From the NCBI GenBank assembly GCA_023052935.1, contig CM041297.1, forward strand, positions 50,387,917 through 50,451,916: 64,000 nucleotides of DNA, written 5' to 3'. A model generated the notes under the pieces. That model worked only from the letters and a program-made list of their open reading frames with translations. It had not been told where the DNA came from and searched no databases. This document shows, piece by piece, positions 34,200 through 46,939 of this stretch (its first letter is position 1; each line of letters starts with the position of its first letter). A program made the position numbers and the translations under genes. The stretch is from Piezodorus guildinii (taxonomy: Eukaryota > Arthropoda > Insecta > Hemiptera > Pentatomidae).

Positions 34200-34560
34200 A
34201 AAATGGATAGAAATAAGGAAAAGTTCCATATGCAAATAAATGCCTTGCTAAACATATACTCGTCGACTCCTTCATCCGGAAAAATTCAAGGACCAAACAC
34301 GGCCATTTTTCACTTTCGTTCGCCAATCGAGAGATGAAAACAAATGTGAGGGAAACCCAGTCCCTAATTTTTCCCAATTGGGAAGGGGGGCGCTAACTCG
34401 TTTAGCATAATTGGACGATTATCGGGCAAAAGTTGGGCCCTTTCCTACCGCACCTGTTTTTCCTCTATTGGAATTTTCACTCTCATTTCTCTGTTTTATT
34501 TATGCTTTTTCGCTTTAACTCATAATCATACAAGTTTTTTTTTTCTCTCTTTGACTGAAA
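34200..34560. promoter_or_regulatory. GC-richer island, candidate regulatory block
   Basis: Unique-looking block with ATATGCAAATAAATGCC at about 34229, AGGACCAAACACGGCC, CCCAATTGGGAAGG and GGACGATTATCGGG. The minus-strand 61-residue ORF (34192-34377) is not convincing. No repeat similarity to the rest of the window. Confidence 0.3.
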
Positions 34561-34569
34561 ATTAATTTT

Positions 34570-36685
34570 TGAGATTTACTTGGGTGTGAGAAATGGTCCG
34601 GTAATGGAAAGAATTTTTTATTAGGAATATCGGAAAATTAGAATAATTTAAAATCTTCATAAAAACAAGAAGGGTTGGAAATTTCGGGAGGAACCAGGGG
34701 CGGTGACACTAAACCCGCGCAACTGGACCGCCTTGCTTACTAGCCTATATCTATTTTTTTCTATCTAACATGCTTCAACTATTTGTTTCTACGACATTAA
34801 TAATTAATAATTAAAGTTATAAATTTAAAAAAAAAATATTGTTATTAGCATAGTTATATATACTTTACGGAGGGATTTAAAAAAAAAAAAAGATCATTAT
34901 TACCTTGATAGCAAGACGCACATAAATTAAAATAAAATTGAAATTCTCAGATAACAATTGAAAATGCTTTAATAAATAAAAAAAAAGTAAATAAATTAGT
35001 TATACGATTACTATTTTTTTCTATTCTTCCGCCTTCTGGTATTGAGTATATAATCATTGTTATCCACTCAGAAAAAAATTATATATCTGTTCTATGATAT
35101 TAGAATAATATCGGATGGTACAACTATTACAATTTCATTAACCATTTTATAAATAGATGATTTTTCTATCTAACATATTTCTATAACTTTTATACTAATA
35201 ATTAGGATCGCAACCTTTAATAATAACTATTAGTAATATAGTAATTTGTAATTTACAGAGATATTTTAAATTATTTATTTTTTTTTAGCATGATAACAGG
35301 ACGCACAAATATTGAAAATAAAATTTAGAACTGCTCAGCTAAAGATTAAAAATCCTTAGACTAATAAATAAAATATAGTAGTTATACGGTCATTATTTTT
35401 ACTAATCTTTTATATTATTATTGAGTTATACACTCAGAACATTTTATTTCACCGTTTCTATGATTTTAAAATATTAACGGATGGCATAACATTTTATAAC
35501 AATGTCATTAACCATTTTAAAAATAAATAAGAAAAAATAAGAATATATTATATATGGGATAAGAATATATTACCATTACTTTATAAAAAACAGAATTAAA
35601 TATATATTATACAATAACTTTTTAGTGTAATATTTTAAATTCCGATTAATTATTATATTATATGTTGTTGAAATAGTTTTTAAATATTAACATTCCTTAT
35701 GAACCATATTAAAGTTAATTAAATGTTTCGAAAATATTTGAGCTTAATAAGAAGCAAATTTTCGTATCAGAAGTATTTTTGGTTATTTAATAAATTAACT
35801 AATGTTAATGTTAAATTTTTAAACATTAAAAATTAAATTTAAAGCAATGAATCCATTTTTTAGGTTGCTAAAAGATATTTTTCAAACTATACCAAGACCC
35901 CTACTGTACGCTGGATATGTTGTTTCTGTGTATTCAAATACGATAGTGAAAATTTATAAAATGAATTTTAAAATATTTAAAAAAATCAACATTAAAAAAA
36001 ACCATATTTCTACCTACAGAAGCCAAATGAATTTTATCAAATGTATTATGCTTGTGCATATGAATAAACATGAATCAAAATATTAATGGAAACGAAAGCT
36101 GTGAGTACTTTTATATAAATATATTCCATATAAAATGAATCAAAGTCAATTTAATAGTAAATTTAAATTTGTAAGTGATTTTCAAAAAATCAGGATCGAC
36201 AGGATGATATATTTATGTATTTTATTACTATCCGTACTGGGTCAGTTATTACTTCATTGATATGGAGTGTGATTAATTAAATATACAGTCGTCAATCCGT
36301 ATAATTGACGAATATGAGCGAATAGCTAAAATTCAAGAGATCAAAAAAGAGTTTAACCAGAAATTTTGAATTTGCAAATAATAAATGTATCTCTCCAATA
36401 TTTTAACTTTTTTGAGTCATAAATAAGAACTTAATTGCAAAAAGCTTCTGGTAAAATAATGGTAATTTAAAAGCCTGATTTTTCACACTCTTTAGTTATA
36501 ACTGTGTACGGCATTTTTTTTAAACGGAATTTCCATAAAAAAAATTGCTTGCCAAATAATTAAGCACCTTCAAACATTTTGAAAATGTTACAATTATTAT
36601 AAACCTTAAAGATACTATAGTCAATGAATTCAATATCTAACACAATATAAATTCAAGAGTATTATTTAAGACTTATAATGGCGCT
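34570..36685. other. AT-rich sequence, weak internal duplication
   Basis: 34790-35160 and 35160-35540 share phrases in order: TCTAACAT, the GCA(T/G)...CAAGACGCACA region, TAATAAATAAA, TATACGATTACTATTTTT, and CATTAACCATTTTA. This looks like an old tandem duplication of about 370 bases. No gene; the ORF at 35847-36086 lacks features. Confidence 0.4.
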
Positions 36686-36689
36686 TATG

Positions 36690-36830
36690 TATTTTCATGC
36701 GAGGAAAGAGACCAAGTCCGTTGTGAATTTGCCGCATAACGAAGGGGACTGTCTGTACATGCACGACTTTTCGTGTTGCCGTAAGTCATGGAGAGTTTAT
36801 GAAATAAATGGCAAGCATTAGGTATTAAGG
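36690..36830. promoter_or_regulatory. GC-richer island, candidate regulatory block
   Basis: About 140 bases with AGAGACCAAGTCCGTTGTGA and CATGCACGACTTTTCGTG, no ORF and no repeat match. Confidence 0.25.
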
Positions 36831-37649
36831 ACTTAAAGATTTCCTTCGTGAATTTCAAGTTTCAAAAAACATATTTCCATACAGAGAAATACTTTAAATT
36901 ATTAATTAATATAGTTGTATGTGATAGATTATTTTATTAACAGTATAAAATGATTGTATTAAATTAAAAGTTTAGACAGAAATAACTACTGACTGAAATC
37001 ATGGTATTGACGACACCAAAGAAATATGAAAAACCAGACAGAAATAACTATATCTATTATACTATATCACAAGGAAAAAAAAATAAACTGTTCTAAGTTT
37101 ATAATAATTTGTTCAGCTTGAACACGGAAATTTATTTATTTTTTAATTATTTATTGATTTTCTAATTATTTATTATCGTTTTATCGACTGAAGAATTTTG
37201 AAGTTTTTGGTGTGAATCGGTGTGACTTCAATAAAGCCTTCGATAACGCTAAGCCGGAAAGTTTTTTTTTTTTAAATTAAGTAAACGGATCTTAATTGGA
37301 ATGAGTAAATAAACATTAAAACATACATGTTTTTATGCCTCTGAATTAGTATTATTTCATAAGATTAAAGAAAAACATAACGTATTTATTAGCTCTACTT
37401 GGAGCCAAATAAGTTCTGTATTTTTTAATATGTTGTTTAATTTAATTTATTTTAATACTTTAATATTATTGCCCTAAAAATAATTAAATGTAATTTAACG
37501 GGAATAATACTATATTTTTATTAGTATAATATGCAACTGTTGCACAATAGGTAAACTGAGGATATTTACAAATTATTTAAGAATTTATTATAAATATTTA
37601 TTAAATAAATAATATATAATAAGTGTTTTCTTATTTTCCCTTTCAAAAC

Positions 37650-37870
37650 ACTGACACTGCCTAGGACTTGGTGGGACAAACCCGCCCGAGATCCGTTTTT
37701 ATCTGTAACGGAGATAAACGCCTGGCATTATGCCGTCAATCTGTACGTTATTGTTCAGACTGTCTGTTATATTTGTGATATGAAAACAGAAAAGACATGC
37801 CGATCGGAGGGGATTTGTGTCTGTTTGCAGGACTTTGTGACATTTTTCATTTTGTACAGAGGTTATTTCT
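37650..37870. promoter_or_regulatory. GC-richer island with paired GATA sites
   Basis: About 200 bases of balanced composition. TTATCT (37699-37704) and AGATAA (37712-37717) lie as an inverted GATA pair inside CCGTT...AACGG. No ORF. GATA pairs also occur by chance, so the call rests mainly on composition. Confidence 0.3.
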
Positions 37871-37879
37871 CTTTTCTTT

Positions 37880-39780
37880 TTTTTTTTTATTCGATTGACT
37901 CCATTCTGACACTGTATTATGATGGAATATAATTTCCATTTATATAATTTGTAGAAATCTATTTATATATTTTGACATATTTTTCAGTATTTAAAAAGAC
38001 TAAATATAGGTTGAAATTAATTTATTTAGAAAAAAAAAGGATCATTTTTCTATCAGTTGTATAAAAATAAATTAATTAATTTATAATATCTCGCAAATGT
38101 TTACACTGTAATATTGTGTGTATATATTGTAATAAATTTTAATATTTATTTGAATTTATGAATGATAAGTAATATTAATATTTATAACGATAGATTATTA
38201 AAATATCGATAGAATTACTGAATCCATAATAAGTTATGTATACATTATTTCAAAATAAATTAAAGGATTTTCCCACGAATTTGTAGTTTTCAAAACTACG
38301 AATCTGTTGCTGATTGAAACGAAACTAAATTTAGTTTTGTTTAGAATACTTTTTTTAGATAACTATTTTATCAAGAGAATTTTTATAGGAACTGTTTAAA
38401 TATTTTACAATTTCGCTTTAAGTATTGTTTCTGGACTATTCCCTCTTTAGCTTTACAAATTTTAGATAAGAGTTTACTCTTTTAATCTAATCTAATCTAA
38501 TTATTTTTTAAATTTTCTGTAATTAAAATTTAGATAAATCATGATTATACAAAAACGATATTTATTTTAGGCTTCTCATAAAATTTAATTATATAAACAA
38601 AACTACACCAGTATTTTCCGTTTTCCGTATTTTTATTATATTTTTTAATGGCGTGATTATGTGAATTATGAGAGAGTTTCGTATATAGGAGCGGTATTTT
38701 ATTATTATTATTTTTTTTACCAGCATATATTGTAATCAATATATTACAGAGATATAGTCCTAAATAATAGATGTTAAAAAAATTCCGGATAATTTTTTTA
38801 ATTACTAATCTAATATCAGTAATGCCAAGGAGCTTCTACAAGATTTTGACACTGATATGTCTTATGGTTATTGGTCTGTAACTTTCATTGTGTAACATTT
38901 TTTTCACCTTCAGTTTGACAAGCTAAAGAAAGCTCTGTTAATGTTGCTCAGATCGAAAAAGACAGTTTCCATGTCAGAAATTTAGTGAAGAATATTTATT
39001 GTTATATAAAATTTGTCGTTAAGACCTAACATTAAGGAGCTATATCTGTATTAATGAAAAAAGTTACGTTTGAAACACTTATTTTTCTGTCAACCGTTCA
39101 TTACAATTTGACCCTGAACTCAATTTCTTCCTGTCTGAGAAAATCAGTAGATTATAGATTAATATATCCATGATCTATTGTTATTTCCCAGTCAGAGAGA
39201 ATATGAGTTGCGAACGAACCGGCGGATTGATAATTAGTTGATTTTTTGGGGGAATTTATGTTCTACTTATATCCCTTTATATACCTCCTCATATTCCTTA
39301 CTACTCCAGTGGTTTTTCATATGAACTTTAAGAAACTCTGTGGATTATAATGCAAAATATATGAGACCTCCTGCAATAGGAACACTTTATCTTTTAGAAC
39401 AGGTAAAATTTATACCTATCGTATATCAGGCGTTGATACAACTAAAGGTACTTAAGGACATTTTTTACGAAATCAATTTTTTTTTAAAACATATTTGTAT
39501 TGTCATCATTTAGTTTTATATAAATCTTCTATTGGATTTTATCTAACAGAAACTCAAGTCCTTTAGAAACGCGGTTTAGAAATGCAATAATTGTCGAAAG
39601 GTACTAAATTACATATTCGGTTTCGATCCGAATCATTCTAAAAAATTTCATCTAATAAATTTGAAAATGATGTTATTTATATAGTAAAAAAACAATTCTA
39701 GATTTTAATGCGAAGGGATTCAAATTAGTTGGTTTAATAATATAGTAATGAGTGATTTTCGCGCTTACTGTAAAATTTCC
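37880..39780. other. AT-rich sequence, no gene seen
   Basis: No recognised repeats. The minus-strand ORF at 38545-38739 is low-complexity. Confidence 0.45.
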
Positions 39781-39814
39781 TAGAATGGATATAGCACCTT
39801 TTGGAAATCAACGT

Positions 39815-39900
39815 CTCATATGTCGCCGCTCCCGCGACATCGGATTTACTTAAATAATCTTTATGTCGCCTGAGCGGCGCTGAGGGAGTGGTAAGGGATA
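39815..39900. repeat. Short GC-rich hairpin cluster
   Basis: ATGTCGC at 39820-39826 pairs with GCGACAT at 39834-39840 around a CGCTCCC loop. ATGTCGCC recurs at 39863 next to GAGCGGCGCTGAGGGAG. Possibly the end of a small DNA transposon. It sits just upstream of the Jockey copy. Confidence 0.35.
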
Positions 39901-39937
39901 TAATTATTATCATTTAATAATGTATTAATTTATTTTC

Positions 39938-40290
39938 GGCTTTGGGGCTCAAATCCCTGTCCAAAATCCCTCGAAAAATCGTTAACGCCCCTTACTTTGT
40001 GACTAATAAGCTCATCCATAGAGATCTTAATGTCCCATATGTTGCTGATTTAGCCCGAACCAGGTATCATTCCTTCCATGACAAACTCCTCTCCCACTCT
40101 AACCCACTTCCGTTCCTGACAATCCTCAGAGGCGTCTGAAAAGAAGATGGCCTCGGGACTTTAGATTGCCTATTGGAGTCCTGCCAATGGCAGTTTCTCT
40201 TCATGTCTTAATCACGTGTTTTATTTAACAGCTAATTTACTAGATGTATTAAACAATACAGTTGTAAATATCAATAAATAAATAATAATT
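39938..40290 (+). mobile_element. Jockey-clade LINE 3' end
   Basis: Plus-strand copy of the tail seen at 1156-1612: KIVNAPYFVTNKLIHRDLNV, then VADLARTRYHSFHDK, then a RRLKRRWP equivalent after one frame change near 40130, followed by a 3' UTR with CAGTTGTAAATATCAATAAA. The ORF at 39942-40139 is its open part. 5'-truncated and inactive. Confidence 0.85.
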
Positions 40291-40479
40291 AAAAACAAAT
40301 ATATTTGCTTATTATTTTTTAAATTTTAGTATTAGTTTTCTTTTATCATAGCTATTATTTATACTCTTTTATATATATGTGAGAGTATTTTATAATATCA
40401 TTTATACCTATTTATTCCTAAACTTTTACTCTGAAATTATTTTTGATGCTGTAAATTTGTTTTTTATATTGTTACAAGC

Positions 40480-40755
40480 CTTACCGAAGCTATACCTCCC
40501 TGGTCTTCTGTTATCCTCTGACCTCATTTCCTAGCAGTACAGTTAGACGGAGATAAATGAGATAGTAGCATAGGAGGGTCCTTCTCTTCATTATTTACAC
40601 TTTTTTCATCTCCTTTCTTCGACGAGGAAAAGCAACCGGTTGGGCAGGTTCCACCCTCTTCGCCCCCTCATTCCGCCGACTCCGTGTCTTAACGTATTTC
40701 AGGAGCGTCCGGGTTGCCTTCTTCGAACTACCGGGTTAGAGGAAGTCTGCCCGTG
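40480..40755. promoter_or_regulatory. GC-richer island, candidate regulatory block
   Basis: Unique-looking sequence with ACGGAGATAAATGAGATAG, CGACGAGGAAAAGCAACCGG and GAGCGTCCGGGTTGCC. No ORF of note. Confidence 0.25.
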
Positions 40756-40925
40756 AATATAAATATATTCATTAAAATAGAAAAAAAAAAAGATAGATAA
40801 TGATGTAAACAGTATCGAAGGCTGGTTTTTGTCCATCATTATCACAGTATCCACCACCCTTACATATCAGGATTAGTAAAAAGGTTAATTTTACTGTATA
40901 TATGGACGTAAATTCATGTGAATTA

Positions 40926-40937
<12 letters not shown>

Positions 40938-40986
<49 letters not shown>
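40938..40986. repeat. (AT)n microsatellite
   Basis: Pure dinucleotide run of about 50 bases. Confidence 0.9.
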
Positions 40987-40991
<5 letters not shown>

Positions 40992-40999
40992 GGTTCTGT

Positions 41000-41114
41000 T
41001 TTGAGGTAAAAAAATTAGGGTTGGTTTTTTTTATTCCTTCCAAAGGATCTTTTTATTTATAGTACCATCTAAAATCAACGTTTCGAGGCATCTCACCCGT
41101 TCGCAGGGTCTTAC
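41000..41114 (-). mobile_element. Penelope-like end with hammerhead-like motif
   Basis: Minus strand 41110-41075: CCCTGCGAACGGGTGAGATG then CCTCGAAACGTTGATTTT. This keeps CTG..GA and the CGAAACGT block typical of these ends, with CTGCGAA in place of CTGATGA. Confidence 0.45.
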
Positions 41115-41119
41115 AAGTA

Positions 41120-42170
41120 AGTTAAAAGAAAAAAAAATTCTAAAATCTACTAAAAACAATTATTGTGAATTATTTAAAACATCAGTTTTTATTTTTAAAA
41201 CGAAAATTATTCGCCCGGATTATAGAGATATAACAATAAAATAATGTGTTTCTTTTTTATGCTGTCATTTTTCTGCTTAATATCATAACAATTATTCCAA
41301 ACTGTTTTTAAAGGTACAAATTTTACTATAAGTGTAAATGGAGCAAATAACTAGAAACTATTTTTTATTACTCAATTAAATTTTTGATTATTTTATATCT
41401 TAGTTTATTTGAAATTTAAAAGGAGGATGGCAAGAGAAAATTGGTTTCATATTCTTATATTAAATACAAAATTTATAAATATTGTGGAATATTATGAATA
41501 TTTCTTAATACTGAAGGTACACAAAGCTACAAAATATCCATTTTATTCAACATGTTACTTAAACAGTCTTTAGTTCTTATTAGTGTTAGGAGCCGACATT
41601 GGATTTCATATTTATCTCTTGTTAGATTTAAGAAATAATGTTAAATATTACTGTCATTGCAACACATAAAATATACCGGTAAATTCTAGGAGCGTGACAA
41701 TTCTTCAATTTACTAATAAATTCACAAACGTCAAAATATTTTATACTACTAAATAGTAATAATAATCGTTAAATTATTAGAGAATTATTTTTGAAGAATA
41801 TTGAAACGCTAAAATGATATGAAAAAGACATATTAAGTTCTATTTTATTTTTTGTTTTAGTATGCCTTCAAGCATTATCGAAAGCTATAGCGGAATCAGT
41901 CCAAGTCTCTCATTCTTTTTCATATAATTAATTCAAATCATCAGTTTTTTTTTCTTGAATATTCTCATCTGTATTTTTTCCTAATAAAATGAATCATGCT
42001 TCTGATTCCTTATGTTGCTAAAGTTATTTGTATAATGTTATTATTACGACTTAACATTATACAGAAAATTGCAGATATATATTATTTCAATTTTATGACT
42101 TTTATACATTTTTTTCATTTTTTAAATTAAACATATGCATGTTTAGGATTTCGGAATTTCAAAATTGCTG
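41120..42170. other. AT-rich sequence, no gene seen
   Basis: Nothing recognised. Confidence 0.45.
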
Positions 42171-42179
42171 TGATATTTT

Positions 42180-42950
42180 CGGATAGGAAATGACTGTATC
42201 GAGAGCAACTGCAATAATACCACTAGATAATTTACTAGTATGAGATTAGTGCATTCGTGGCCATTAGTTTTCCGAATTGCTGCCACTACTGATGGGGCTC
42301 TGGCGGTGCACGCTCGAAATTAATGCAACTTGTATGGCCGCATTTGGATTGATTAAAGTATTATTGATTGGTTGGCCCACGTATGGCGTCAGTACGATGC
42401 GAACTCCACCATCCCTTCGACCCCCTCACAATTGCAATCCCCAATGATTATAAATCGGAATATTTCAGACTCCGTTCAATACGACAGTTCTGGTATCGAT
42501 CTTTTTTTTTTTTTTTCAATTAAAAAAATACTTTAATTTTCCTAAAAAAATAAATCATACAATATCGGAATAATCCTACACGGGGAATATTATTTCGAAT
42601 TTAATGGCAGAGAGAGACTGGAGTGTAATGGCAGATCCAATAACAACCTCCATGTTGTAATGTCAGTACCAATTAAATTATACAACGGGCGTTGTTCTAT
42701 ATCCAACGTTGGGAAAGAGGTAGCGATATGTTGTGAAATTTGTGTTGCATGTCGGGTCGTGAATGATACGTTTTGAAGTTTAAACTCAATTTCAGATATT
42801 TGTATACATAGCAAAATGAATTTGCAATGTGTAAATATAAGATTTAAATGCGATGTACCAGTAAATGCAATTTTCAATTGAGTTATTTAATAGGGATTGT
42901 TATCGACCGGCAAAGTTGCTTTGCAAATGCATTTTGCTTTAATGTAAAAA
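42180..42950. promoter_or_regulatory. Long GC-richer, repeat-free island
   Basis: Two blocks (42180-42500 and 42590-42950) separated by a T-run. They contain GGCCATTAGTTTTCCG, GGATTGATTAAAG, TTGATTGGTTGGCCC, ACCAATTAAATTA and TTTGCAAATGCATTTTGC, an accumulation of homeodomain/PBX/CCAAT-like words. The minus-strand ORF of 95 residues (42590-42877) has no motif and looks incidental. Best candidate for a conserved developmental enhancer, by appearance only. Confidence 0.35.
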
Positions 42951-42959
42951 TAAATCACA

Positions 42960-44340
42960 TTTATCAATATGTTTCCCTTATGATTAATGTTTATACTAGG
43001 ATATAATACTAGGAATTATTTAATAAGTTTAAAATTTAAGAAATCTGTACAAAGATTTGAACACTGCGAATATATGAAATTCATTCTAGTTTTTTAGATC
43101 ATGTATTGCAAATATTTTATTATAATCACAGTTTTATAGTAATGTATGTTTTAGGAATGTAGTTGAACATATTTGATTGCTAATAATTAACACGCCGAGA
43201 TTATTATTATTTATTTATTTTATTTTATTTTTATCTTTATTTAGGTTTATTTATTCTTTTTTGTAATTTTTATTTTATTTTTTTTATTTACTGTACATAA
43301 GGAATGAATGACTTCTTATAGCATTAATACTCCAATATTGTAGCATATTGTATTATTTCTAAATAAAACAATGTAATAAAATAAAAAAATAAACACTTTA
43401 TTTAATGATTCCTAAACAAAGTTTAAAAATAAATATTTGTCATCATTGTAATGAACTAAATTGAGAAAAGTTGTGGCAAATAAAATTCTAAATAAATATT
43501 TTTTATTTTATTTAATGTTTAACATAAGAAGATTCTAAATGTATATTCAAAACTAAAATAAAAATAGCAAAGAATTTATTTTGTTTTTTATTTGAATTAT
43601 TTTTGTGGTGCTTCAATATTTTTATTTAATTCAATTCAAAAATTTATTGTTCAGGTTTGTTTAAATTTGCTTTATAAACAAAATATATATAAAGTTTAGT
43701 CAGTGTTTTTTAGTCATTCCTCACCGTTATAATTTTTATAACTACAATAAAAAAATTTCAAGAAAAGAGTAATAAATGTTTCAAAATAGTTATAATTATG
43801 ATTTGAATAGTATTTGTCAATAATGAATACAATGATGTGTTTTAAATTTTTTAAGGATTATTGAATAGTGAATCAAATATGGTTTAGCTGCTGGCAGAAC
43901 CAATATTTTATTAATATCAATCTAATATTCTAGTTCTTTATTGTTTTCCATGTATTAATTTCATTTTGTTATATTTTTTAAATATGATAAAATGGTTCTA
44001 CGTTCGTCCGTAATATCCGATTTTTAAAAATAAATTATGAGTAATCCAATTAAAATATCCAATAAAAATATCAAAAGCCTTTCCGCTGTTTTTAATGTAA
44101 CATGATATTCATACTGATATAGCCTCACATTTTTTAATTAATCTTGATTCCATAAATTATTTCTCTTTATCTCATTTCATAATTATTCACAACACCCTCG
44201 GATATTTTTATTGCTTTATTTTCCTGGTATCTATAAAAATTAAATTATAAACAAAACTTTTATTGCAGTAGTAAATTCATTAAATACCGGATCACAACCA
44301 ATAAAAGCGCCTTTATTTTAGTATAAATAAAGCTAGTATA
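42960..44340. other. AT-rich sequence, no gene seen
   Basis: Contains T-rich and TAAA-rich patches at 43200-43400. No specific feature. Confidence 0.45.
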
Positions 44341-44359
44341 CGAGCAATATTTTAAAGAT

Positions 44360-44610
44360 TCTATCGGCGATGGGTAGTAAAATTACACTCCTAGTATGAG
44401 GATGGTATGCTTTTAAATTGAATGACAAATTTGTGAGATGGGGAATTAAAAAAGTTCTTGAGGGGCAGGCGTTGGGGGCTATAAAATTTATTTTTATTGC
44501 GACCGAATCATAAGTGCAGGGGGTTTCGCTAAACTGCTTTTTTATGACAACATATATCCAGTATACGTATCAACATTAGCATCCCGCTTTATCCGACTTT
44601 TGCTTTCTTA
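44360..44610. promoter_or_regulatory. GC-richer island, candidate regulatory block
   Basis: Contains GGGGCAGGCGTTGGGGGC directly followed by TATAAAATTTATTTTTATTG, then GGGGGTTTCGC. The GC block plus TATAAAA could be a core promoter; no ORF follows on the plus strand. Confidence 0.3.
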
Positions 44611-44689
44611 TTTTTTTCAAATATCATTCTAATCCGAAACTTCGTTTTCATATATTTATTTATTGAGATATATTACATTTTTTTACAAA

Positions 44690-44780
44690 ATGAACAATAT
44701 TATAGGTGGGATAATCAGGAGTCGATCTTTTTTCTAAATATTTTTAATTTTTCAAGCTTGTGAGCCTTCATCAGCGCATT
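44690..44780 (-). mobile_element. Penelope-like end with near-complete hammerhead core
   Basis: Minus strand 44774-44750: CTGATGA (exact), stem II AGGCT-CACA-AGCTT with one G-U pair, then GAAA (exact). This is the best hammerhead core match in the window. Stem I and III partners are not obvious, so cleavage is not assured. Confidence 0.5.
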
Positions 44781-44789
44781 ACTGAGCCA

Positions 44790-45350
44790 TGTCCATGCAT
44801 AAACTGAAAATGAACAATAGTAATAGTGATATGAGACCACATTCATACAATATTCCAGAACTAATTGAAATTTTTTCAAAATTAAGAACAGCGTTTATGA
44901 AAATCAGAATAAGATTTAAAATAGAAATAATGTAAATGAATCAATACAAATTACTAAAAGGGCTTAAAAAGAAGATACTGTCATATATACATTTTTGTTA
45001 ACTGGTGATTTTTATATATTTAAATTAGTTAAATAAGTTATTTGCACAATTATTAAGTCAAATTAAATTGCATTCTAGATGGTTTATATACTTGTAATAA
45101 GTTAAACTTCAAATTATTTATTTACTAGTTAAAATTATATCTAATAAATATGAATATTAAAATTCTCTTATTGCATAGGATTTTCCCAAAACAAATTGAA
45201 TTAAAAAAATAGTTAAAGTTCTTTTAATTAAAATTTGTATTTAAGATTTATATATATGGACATATTTTTTTTGTTTGTCTAGTTTTGATATTAATTATTA
45301 GAAGGTATTTATTATAATAGTTCATTTTCGTTTTTATTTCTATTATTTTT
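44790..45350. other. AT-rich sequence, no gene seen
   Basis: Nothing recognised. Confidence 0.45.
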
Positions 45351-45357
45351 TGTTTGT

Positions 45358-45465
45358 TTTAGTGTACCCTAAGACACTAAAGTTTCTTTTTGTAAATTAT
45401 GTAATATCATTCTAAAGGGACTCGTCCCGGAATAAATAGAGAATTTATTATTATTATTATTTTAT
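45358..45465 (+). mobile_element. Non-LTR retroelement 3' tail (type T)
   Basis: TCTAAAGGGACTCGTCCC forms a GGGAC/GTCCC hairpin and is followed by AATAAATAGAGAATTTATTA and (TTA)n. Matches 17236-17320. Confidence 0.55.
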
Positions 45466-45469
45466 TAAT

Positions 45470-46670
45470 ATACAATGGCTTATATTATTCGTAATTTTTC
45501 TCTTTTTATTTAAACATCATTCCCAACCCTAATAATTAAAGCGAATAAAAGATTTTTTTTTTTTATTACATACAAAATAAAATATAGCTTTTCTTTTCTT
45601 TTAATATGAATCATAAGTGGATATTTTAATTAAGATTATTTTTTGGGACCCGTTGCATTTATGTTATATGTTCTTGAAATGTTTAAAGTTGGACGGTAGA
45701 CAAATAGTTGAAAAGTTTTCTGTAATTGAAGTAAATATTTTTGTGTACTTTCTATTATTACAAAATGACGCTTAGACAGGTATTTTGTGGATAAAAAGAA
45801 AAAAATATAGTTTCACCGGCTTCTCTTAAATCCTAGACATTTTTTATTAGAAGTATTTCAAATTTCATGCTTGCTGTTATTAAGACTTATAGTTCCACAC
45901 AATATATAATATTTTTTTGAATCGTATAAGAACTCATTAAATTTCTATTTAAAACTCAAAATATATTAATATAAAGTGAAATTAAAACTCCAAGATGAAA
46001 ATACCGCATTCGAGTGGATGCTTACTTATACTAATTGTAATCACTTTATATTTTTTAAGGAAATTCCAATTTGAATGTCATCAGTTTTTGAAAGCGATGT
46101 TAATGAAAAACTAGATGTTTATTTAAGTTATCATTAGAACTTAAAAATTATATTCAGCTGTAGATAACAGGAAGTGAAGATTTTCATAATGTTTCATTTG
46201 AAGAAAAAAATAAAATAATATATGATAAATTAAGGTTTTCTGTAAACCTAGTGCAGATTTTTAAAAATATATTCTCTTTTGATAGATATTACAATTATTA
46301 ATTTTGACATTATAAAGTTATAAAATACTGCAAAACACCCAGAAACCTGCTAAAATATTACTGTCTCACCTAAAATAAATATTTATTAGAGAAAAATGTT
46401 AAAAATATTTGATGTTCTGTACTTAATTTTCTAATACTCTTATTTTTTTTACTATGTAATTCAATTGTCTAAACCTTCTATTGAATTTTATTTATTTCAC
46501 TAAAGTTTTAGTACTTTTAATATAGGACTAAAATAATCCTTGTTATTAAAGGGCGTTAATGTTAACGTTCGAGAAAAAAATATTCTTGATAAAAAACAAA
46601 TAAATTGATATGATTTCAGTTACAATTTGTATAATAAAATTTCCAGAAAAGGTTTTGAAAATTCGCTGAA
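45470..46670. other. AT-rich sequence, no gene seen
   Basis: Nothing recognised. Confidence 0.45.
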
Positions 46671-46679
46671 GATATAAGC

Positions 46680-46930
46680 CCGTGGTTAAAAGGAATAAGC
46701 TCCAAGAACCTGGTTTTTATCTAATCCCACCGCGTGCCCTTCACCTCCAAGAAGTCGAGGAACGCCGCTTATCTTCCGTGTCCACGGGCCGAGGGACACA
46801 TTTTTCTATCTTCCTACACCGCCTTCCCATTAGCGCTAACAACTCCTCCTTTATCAACTCTATGTGTCTCTTGTTCCATTTTATTGTCTTTTTTATTACT
46901 GTCTAATTATTTATTTCCGTCGGAATAGCG
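46680..46930. promoter_or_regulatory. GC-richer island, candidate regulatory block
   Basis: Balanced block with TATCTAATCCCACCGCGTG, GTCCACGGGCCGAGGG and CCCATTAGCGC. Two overlapping plus-strand ORFs (46682-46906, 46734-46928) have no known motif, and neither frame shows codon bias. Confidence 0.25.
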
Positions 46931-46939
46931 TTAGGTTCA

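Noticed and set aside
42590..42877. 95-residue minus-strand ORF as a gene
   Set aside because: No motif or splice context; lies in an island that looks noncoding.
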